From: Leifsonia xyli
Lineage (GTDB): Bacteria > Actinomycetota > Actinomycetes > Actinomycetales > Microbacteriaceae
Direction: 5' to 3'
Assembly: GCA_003243275.1 (NCBI GenBank)
Contig: QFQR01000002.1
Location: forward strand, 62,001 to 126,000
Length of the DNA: 64,000 bases
Shown: positions 60,767 to 64,000 of the stretch, in pieces
Position numbering within the stretch: the first letter of the stretch is position 1
Layout of the letters: every line of letters starts with the position of its first letter
The notes under the pieces: model-generated
What the model saw: only the letters and a program-made list of their open reading frames with translations
The model's database searches: none
What the model was told of the DNA's origin: nothing
Program-made: the position numbers and the translations under genes

Positions 60767-61183
60767 TCAAGGGGGGCGTTGCCGAGCTCGCCGGTCACAG
60801 AAGCAGGACGGATCGGCCGCTCCGCCCTTCGGGGCGCCGTCGCATGCCGGTCCGTCCTGCTTCTGTGACGCCGACCCCGCCGCCGCGGGAGCCCGGCAGC
60901 GAACGCACGGGGGCGGGTCCGCGATCCGGTGCAGGTACGCCGTCGCCGTCTCGTCGAGGCTCAGCGCGGCGGCGAGCGCCCGCAGCACCTGGTCGGAGGG
61001 ATGCGTGTCGCGCCCCTGCTCGAGTCGCAGGTAGTACTCGGGGCTGATGCCGGCGAGCCGCGCGACCTCCTCGCGGCGCAACCCCGCGACGCGGCGCCCC
61101 GCGTCGGCGGGCAGGCCGACCTCCGCGGGGCTCAAGGTGTGCCGACGGGCGCGGAGGTAGTTGCCGAGGTCGTTGATCGCCAC
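60767..61183 (-). CDS. Truncated HTH (MmyB-like) regulator ending in palindrome C1
   Basis: 138 residues from GTG 61183. Residues about 5-70 are an XRE-type helix-turn-helix ('YLRARRHTLSPAEVGLPADA', 'GLRREEVARLAGISPEYYLR', 'LEQGRDTHPSDQVLRAL'), the usual start of regulators with an MmyB-like ligand domain. The family is about 270-290 residues; here it breaks after 'YLHRIADPP'. The last 45 residues ('CVRCRAPAAAGSASQKQDGP' and onward) are coded by palindrome C1 and its flank and have no family resemblance. Probably a decayed or shortened gene. Confidence 0.65.
   Translation of the reverse strand: MAINDLGNYLRARRHTLSPAEVGLPADAGRRVAGLRREEVARLAGISPEYYLRLEQGRDTHPSDQVLRALAAALSLDETATAYLHRIADPPPCVRCRAPAAAGSASQKQDGPACDGAPKGGAADPSCFCDRRARQRPP
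60794..60869. repeat. Palindrome C1 (family C), at the truncated HTH gene end
   Basis: Perfect 19-bp arms GTCACAGAAGCAGGACGGA (60794-60812) and TCCGTCCTGCTTCTGTGAC (60851-60869) with a 38-base centre that includes a CCGCCC/GGGGCG-type stem. A second copy lies at 63865-63936. Confidence 0.9.
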
Positions 61184-61270
61184 GGCACCGAGTATGGCCC
61201 GGCGGCGCGGTGCCCGCTCCGCTCGCGTTCCGAGATGACGCCCCGTGTCGGGCGCTGGCGCCCGCAACAA

Positions 61271-61301
61271 GAAACCCTCGGATGCGGGATCCGAGGGTTT
61301 C
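61271..61301 (-). terminator. Intrinsic terminator of tRNA-Ser
   Basis: 13-bp stem GAAACCCTCGGAT (61271-61283) and ATCCGAGGGTTTC (61289-61301), 5-nt loop, followed on the minus strand by TTGTTG. It lies 22 bases downstream of the tRNA 3' end. Confidence 0.85.
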
Positions 61302-61322
61302 CGTCGTCCTGTGACAGGGCGT

Positions 61323-61412
61323 TGGCGGTACCGGTGGGATTTGAACCCACGGATGGCGTGAACCATCACATGTTTTCGAGACATGCTCCTTCGGCCGCTC
61401 GGACACGGTACC
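61323..61412 (-). tRNA. tRNA-Ser (anticodon CGA)
   Basis: Minus strand, 90 bases including an encoded CCA. Acceptor stem GGTACCG pairs with CGGTACC; the D-arm TCCGAGCGGCCGAAGGA, anticodon loop CTCGAAA in a CATGT/ACATG stem, a long variable arm and T-arm GTTCAAATC are visible. Discriminator G and long variable arm are typical of tRNA-Ser. It reads UCG codons. A 13-bp terminator follows. Confidence 0.97.
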
Positions 61413-61471
61413 GCCGACGAGTCTAACGGACGCGCGGCGATGGTCGAGACCCGAGGTGCGCATCCCCGCCG

Positions 61472-61539
61472 CCGATGTTGCGGTTTCGGCGCTATGTGGC
61501 CGCTTCGCGGGCCACATAGCGCCGAAACCGCAACATCGG
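61472..61539. repeat. Palindrome B3 (family B)
   Basis: Perfect 29-bp arms 61472-61500 and 61511-61539 around CGCTTCGCGG. The ends read CCGATGTTGCGG and CCGCAACATCGG; relative to B1 (GTGTTGCGG/CCGCAACAC) both arms changed together. It starts 13 bases downstream of the YciI stop codon. Confidence 0.93.
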
Positions 61540-61552
61540 GTCCGCTCGTCCG

Positions 61553-61888
61553 CTACTCGCGCGCTCCGAGCAGCGGGCGCACCTCGAGGCGGCGGTTGCA
61601 GGCGCGCGATCCGTCCGCCATGAGCGCGAGCGCGGCATCCCGATCCGCCGCCTCGATGATCCAGAAGCCGGCCGCCCACTCGCTCGTCTCCGCGAACGGG
61701 CCGTCGGTGAACACCGCAGCGTCGCCTCGGCCGTCGATCACCGTCGACACCGTCGGATCGGCGAGGCCGGCCGCGAAAACCCAGTGCCCGCCCGCGACGA
61801 GCCTCTCGTTGAACGCGTCGATCGCCGTCGCCTCCTCGGGTGTGCCCGATCCGCTGCGGCTGTCGATCACGTTGATGAGGAAGCGCAT
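61553..61888 (-). CDS. YciI-family (YCII-related) protein
   Basis: 111 residues. 'MRFLINVIDSRSGSGTPEEA' begins it; 'VFTDGPFAETSEWAAGFWII' with the DGPF motif, and 'CNRRLEVRPL' end it. These small ferredoxin-fold proteins may have hydrolase-like or binding roles and often accompany ECF sigma factors, but none is next to it here. ATG 61888. Function unknown. Confidence 0.9.
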   Translation of the reverse strand: MRFLINVIDSRSGSGTPEEATAIDAFNERLVAGGHWVFAAGLADPTVSTVIDGRGDAAVFTDGPFAETSEWAAGFWIIEAADRDAALALMADGSRACNRRLEVRPLLGARE

Positions 61889-61946
61889 GATCGTCCTCTC
61901 CTTCCGCCCCGTCCGAGGGCTGTCGCGGCACCGCGCGTGTGCCCGC

Positions 61947-62432
61947 TCAGCGCCGGATCTCCACGAGCAGCACCCACGCCGTCGTCACCGCGATCGCGAT
62001 CGCGAGCAGCATCCCGATGCCCAGCAGCTGCATCGCCGCCGGGTTCTCGAGCACCGCGAGCACCGCGCCCACCATGAACAGCAGCGAGGGCACGACGCCG
62101 AGGCCACCGCGCACCACGCCGCTCATCATCGAGTACGGACCGCGACCGCGCGCCATCCGGAAGGCGGCGATGAGACTGAACGCGAGCGCGGCGAGTCCCG
62201 CCACGAGGGTCTCGAGGCCGAAGGCGAGTGCCGTCTGCCCGGGGATGAGCCCCGCGAGCGAGATGAGGGTCGCGGCCACCAGCAGGGCGATGGATGCCGC
62301 CGAGCGCGCCGTCATCCCGGGCATCTTGATGATCTCCTCGACGCTCACCGAGAGCGCCACGATGATGAGGCCGGCGAGCGCCGCCGCGGCGCCGGCGGCC
62401 GCCACGAAGAAGTCGGATGCGCCTTCGATCAT
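61947..62432 (-). CDS. Small polytopic membrane protein
   Basis: 161 residues with about five helices: 'FFVAAAGAAAALAGLIIVAL', 'SIALLVAATLISLAGLIP', 'LVAGLAALAFSLIAAFRMA', 'VVPSLLFMVGAVLAVLE', 'LLGIGMLLAIAIAVTTAWVL'. No catalytic residues stand out. The N-terminus 'MIEGASDFF' and the helix pattern recall the 'modulator of FtsH protease'-like membrane proteins of actinobacteria, but I cannot assign a role. Confidence 0.7.
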   Translation of the reverse strand: MIEGASDFFVAAAGAAAALAGLIIVALSVSVEEIIKMPGMTARSAASIALLVAATLISLAGLIPGQTALAFGLETLVAGLAALAFSLIAAFRMARGRGPYSMMSGVVRGGLGVVPSLLFMVGAVLAVLENPAAMQLLGIGMLLAIAIAVTTAWVLLVEIRR

Positions 62433-62502
62433 GTCGTCCGCGTCCCGAGGCTCATGTGGAGCATTGTGCCCCGCCGAGGGGCGTCGCGGAAGTGTGCTGC
62501 CG

Positions 62503-62564
62503 CGCCGAGAGGGCGCGATCCGTTGTTCCGCGCGGAGTTTGGGACGGTTTGCGCCCTCTCGGCG
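62503..62564. repeat. Inverted repeat after the methyltransferase gene
   Basis: 14-bp arms CGCCGAGAGGGCGC (62503-62516) and GCGCCCTCTCGGCG (62551-62564). A smaller hairpin, GCCCC-GCCGA-GGGGC, lies at 62468-62482. Both lie 3' of the methyltransferase (stop 62583) on the minus strand. Confidence 0.7.
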
Positions 62565-62582
62565 GGTGCGGGGGGATGCGGG

Positions 62583-63779
62583 TCAGGCGCGGCGGGACGC
62601 GGTCACCGTGAACTTCGGGGTGCGGGCGAGCTGCCGAGTGGGCCCCACGAGCCGCTCGAGCACCGGGCGATAGCCGAGGTGCGAGTTCCAGACCACCCGC
62701 AGCTCGCCGCCCGGGCGCAGCACGCGGGCGGCATCCGCGAAGAGGCGGTGGGCGATCTCGGTCGTGACGGCGGCACCCGCATGGAACGGCGGATTCAGCA
62801 CCACGAGGTCGGCGGATGCGTCGGGCTCGGTGCTCAGGCCGTCGTCGTGGCGGGTCTCGAAGCGCACGCCGTTGGCCTCCGCGGTGAGTCGCGCCGACTC
62901 CACCGCGATGACGGAGACGTCGCTCGCGAGGATGCGCGCGCGGGGGTTCCGGAGTGCGAGTGCGACCGCGACGATGCCGGTGCCGCACGCGAGGTCGATC
63001 GCCCGTTCGTAGTGCGGCAGCGCGTCGGGCGCCGCGGAGTCGAAGGTCGCGAGCAGTGCGCGCGTGCCGATGTCGAGGCTCGCGCCCGCGAACACCCCGG
63101 GCACGGCGACGACCGTGATCGCCGCATCCGGGGTGCTCGTAGCTGGAGCTAGGGCCCCGCCGCCGGGGATGCTTCTCCCGCGCCGAGCCCGTAGCTCCAG
63201 CTGCGACACCATCGGCAGGGCGGGTGCGAGGCCGGCGCGCGGTCCGCGCGCGACGATGATGCGCGACTTCGCGCGGGCGTGGGCCACGTCGACGCGCGTG
63301 AAGGATGCGGCGAGCACCGCGTTCTGCGTGGGCGTCATGTGCTTCACGCGGCCGCCCGCCAGCACGATGACCTCCGGGCCCGCGGCTCGCGCCACGGCGC
63401 GCCCGATCGCATCCAGGCGGCCCTGCGAGCGCGGCATCCGCACGAGCACGAGCGAGGTGCCGGGCGTCACCACGGAGGGGAGCGGATGCTGCGCCGGCTC
63501 CGCGACGCCGGCGCGTGCCGCGTTCCCGGCGAGTGCGCGCTGCCCGACGACCGAGTCCTGGTGCACCCGCACCTCCCGCGCCCCGAGCAGATGAGCGCCG
63601 AGCGCGAGCGCGCCATGGGTGTCGTCGACGACCGCGACCTCGCCGCCCACGGCATCCGGGAACTCCTCAGCGGCGTAGTCGAGCAGGTACCGATCGGCGG
63701 CGTCCCAGGCCCGCAGCCCCGCGCCCTCGGCATCGGGCGCGCGCGACAGCGCATCCAGCATCGCCTCGAGCCCGCGCAC
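62583..63779 (-). CDS. RlmG/RsmC-like rRNA methyltransferase with in-frame palindrome insert
   Basis: 398 residues from GTG 63779 (ATG 63761 is possible). The N-terminal half is a degenerate methyltransferase fold ('KHMTPTQNAVLAASFTRVDV'); the C-terminal half has the SAM motif 'AIDLACGTGIVAVALALRNP' and the amino-methylating 'VVLNPPFHAG' (329-335). RlmG and RsmC with this two-part layout methylate guanine N2 in rRNA. Residues about 192-215 ('SQLELRARRGRSIPGGGALA' and onward) are coded by palindrome D2 and sit in the inter-domain linker. Relatives as I recall have a short linker here. The reading frame is kept, so the protein may still work. Confidence 0.85.
   Translation of the reverse strand: MRGLEAMLDALSRAPDAEGAGLRAWDAADRYLLDYAAEEFPDAVGGEVAVVDDTHGALALGAHLLGAREVRVHQDSVVGQRALAGNAARAGVAEPAQHPLPSVVTPGTSLVLVRMPRSQGRLDAIGRAVARAAGPEVIVLAGGRVKHMTPTQNAVLAASFTRVDVAHARAKSRIIVARGPRAGLAPALPMVSQLELRARRGRSIPGGGALAPATSTPDAAITVVAVPGVFAGASLDIGTRALLATFDSAAPDALPHYERAIDLACGTGIVAVALALRNPRARILASDVSVIAVESARLTAEANGVRFETRHDDGLSTEPDASADLVVLNPPFHAGAAVTTEIAHRLFADAARVLRPGGELRVVWNSHLGYRPVLERLVGPTRQLARTPKFTVTASRRA
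63136..63206. repeat. Palindrome D2 (family D), inside the methyltransferase gene
   Basis: CTCGTAGCTGGAGCT (63136-63150) faces CGTAGCTCCAGCTGCGA (63190-63206); between them are CCCCG/CGGGG and GCTTCTCCCGCGCCGAG. The stretch 63171-63206 matches the reverse complement of D1 (264-299 region) over 36 bases with about five differences. Confidence 0.8.
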
Positions 63780-63864
63780 CCCTCGACGCTAGGGCATGCC
63801 TGGCACGTCCGCGGCCCTCGTGGTGTTGCGGGGTGTGGAAGTGCCGGTCACGCCCGAGCCGCGT

Positions 63865-63936
63865 GACAGAAGCAGGACGAATCGCGCCTTTCGCCGCCGC
63901 GGTGGGCCAACCGCGCCGATCCGTCCTGCTTCTGTC
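63865..63936. repeat. Palindrome C2 (family C)
   Basis: 20-bp arms GACAGAAGCAGGACGAATCG (63865-63884) and CGATCCGTCCTGCTTCTGTC (63917-63936), one mismatch. The AGAAGCAGGACG core is shared with C1 at 60794-60869. Confidence 0.9.
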
Positions 63937-63951
63937 GCGTCCGCCCCGCTC

Positions 63952-63980
63952 CTCGTGCGCGCGAAGTTCGCGCGCACGAG
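63952..63980. repeat. Perfect palindrome at the window end
   Basis: CTCGTGCGCGCGAA (63952-63965) and TTCGCGCGCACGAG (63967-63980) around one G. It belongs to none of the other families in the window by sequence, but has the same single-base centre as family A. Confidence 0.75.
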
Positions 63981-64000
63981 GGTGCCGAGGGTGTCGCCCG

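Larger units (their letters stand above)
63780..64000. other. Window-end region: palindromes, possible partial frame
   Basis: 221 bases past the methyltransferase start. It holds palindromes C2 and 63952-63980. On the minus strand an open frame enters from beyond the window ('GDTLGTLVRANFARTRSG') and runs on to 63789, but its lower half is coded by palindrome C2. A true gene end upstream is possible; I cannot identify it. Confidence 0.3.

Noticed and set aside
61323..61412. tRNA-Ser as an integration site for a mobile island
   Set aside because: No integrase gene and no repeated tRNA 3' end were found on either side in the window.
63789..63977. A 62-residue minus-strand frame near the window end
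   Set aside because: Most of it is coded by palindrome C2 and its flank; no family resemblance, and its upstream part is outside the window.

Overview
The window looks like a chromosomal segment of a high-GC actinobacterium, most likely of the family Microbacteriaceae. The evidence is the very high GC with strong third-position GC bias, the gene content (ClpC, short actinobacterial N-acetylglutamate synthase, RadA, CGNR regulator, RlmC), the frequent ATGA/GTGA gene overlaps, surface proteins ending in LAxTG-type sorting signals, and a 'GGTTGAGTAG...CGTATCGAAACC' intergenic element that I associate with this family. No phage, IS element, transposase, rRNA or CRISPR array was seen. There is one tRNA, tRNA-Ser(CGA).

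Layout. 1-9.8 kb: the 3' end of clpC, an argA-like acetyltransferase, small membrane-anchored proteins, an SpaA-like surface protein, a beta-propeller/polytopic membrane pair, a 34-bp tandem repeat and radA. 9.9-17.8 kb: a sigma factor fused to its own zinc anti-sigma-like domain, a membrane helix and an extracellular domain, followed by a 1,996-residue DUF11-type wall protein. 17.9-31.4 kb: a minus-strand catabolic island. It holds a complete route for trans-4-hydroxy-L-proline (epimerase, D-hydroxyproline dehydrogenase, deaminase, aldehyde dehydrogenase), a polar amino-acid ABC transporter, a GntR/FCD regulator and a second set (phosphotriesterase-like lactonase, two tandem Ldh-family dehydrogenases, class-III aminotransferase). 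A divergent CGNR zinc-finger regulator follows. 32.2-37.2 kb: a MacAB-like export operon with two adaptor proteins. 37.2-44.5 kb: housekeeping and small metabolic genes (rlmC, HxlR/DoxX, cytochrome b-like, TetR, DUF2200, PEP mutase family, carboxylesterase, enoyl-CoA hydratase). 44.6-56.7 kb: a DeoR-controlled sugar island with a GH4 alpha-galactosidase-type enzyme, class-II aldolase, amidohydrolase, sugar ABC transporter, SIS isomerase/deaminase, two PfkB kinases and a glycosidase-like lipoprotein. This suggests uptake of alpha-galactosides or galactosamine sugars and catabolism through tagatose phosphates. 56.7-64 kb: AraC/DUF2000, a D-Ala-D-Ala carboxypeptidase, VOC/HxlR, a truncated HTH regulator, tRNA-Ser, YciI, a small membrane protein and an RlmG/RsmC-like methyltransferase.

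The most unusual signal is a set of dispersed long palindromes. At least four multi-copy families (A six copies, B three, C two, D two) and several single ones are present, many with near-perfect arms of 19-36 bp. Most lie within a few to about 90 bases of a gene's 3' end. Family B copies carry paired changes in both arms, so pairing is preserved. Three palindromes lie inside reading frames: in the signal-peptide region of a lipoprotein, in the linker of a methyltransferase, and at the C-terminus of a truncated HTH regulator. Two palindromes supply the stop codon of the neighbouring gene. This resembles a spreading 3'-end hairpin family that sometimes invades genes in frame.

Other points of interest are a proline-rich 57-codon leader ORF coupled by ATGA to the amino-acid-binding protein gene, matching TGTnnnACA sites beside the GntR gene and its target, and matching TGAGCG/CGCTCA palindromes at both ends of the sugar regulon.
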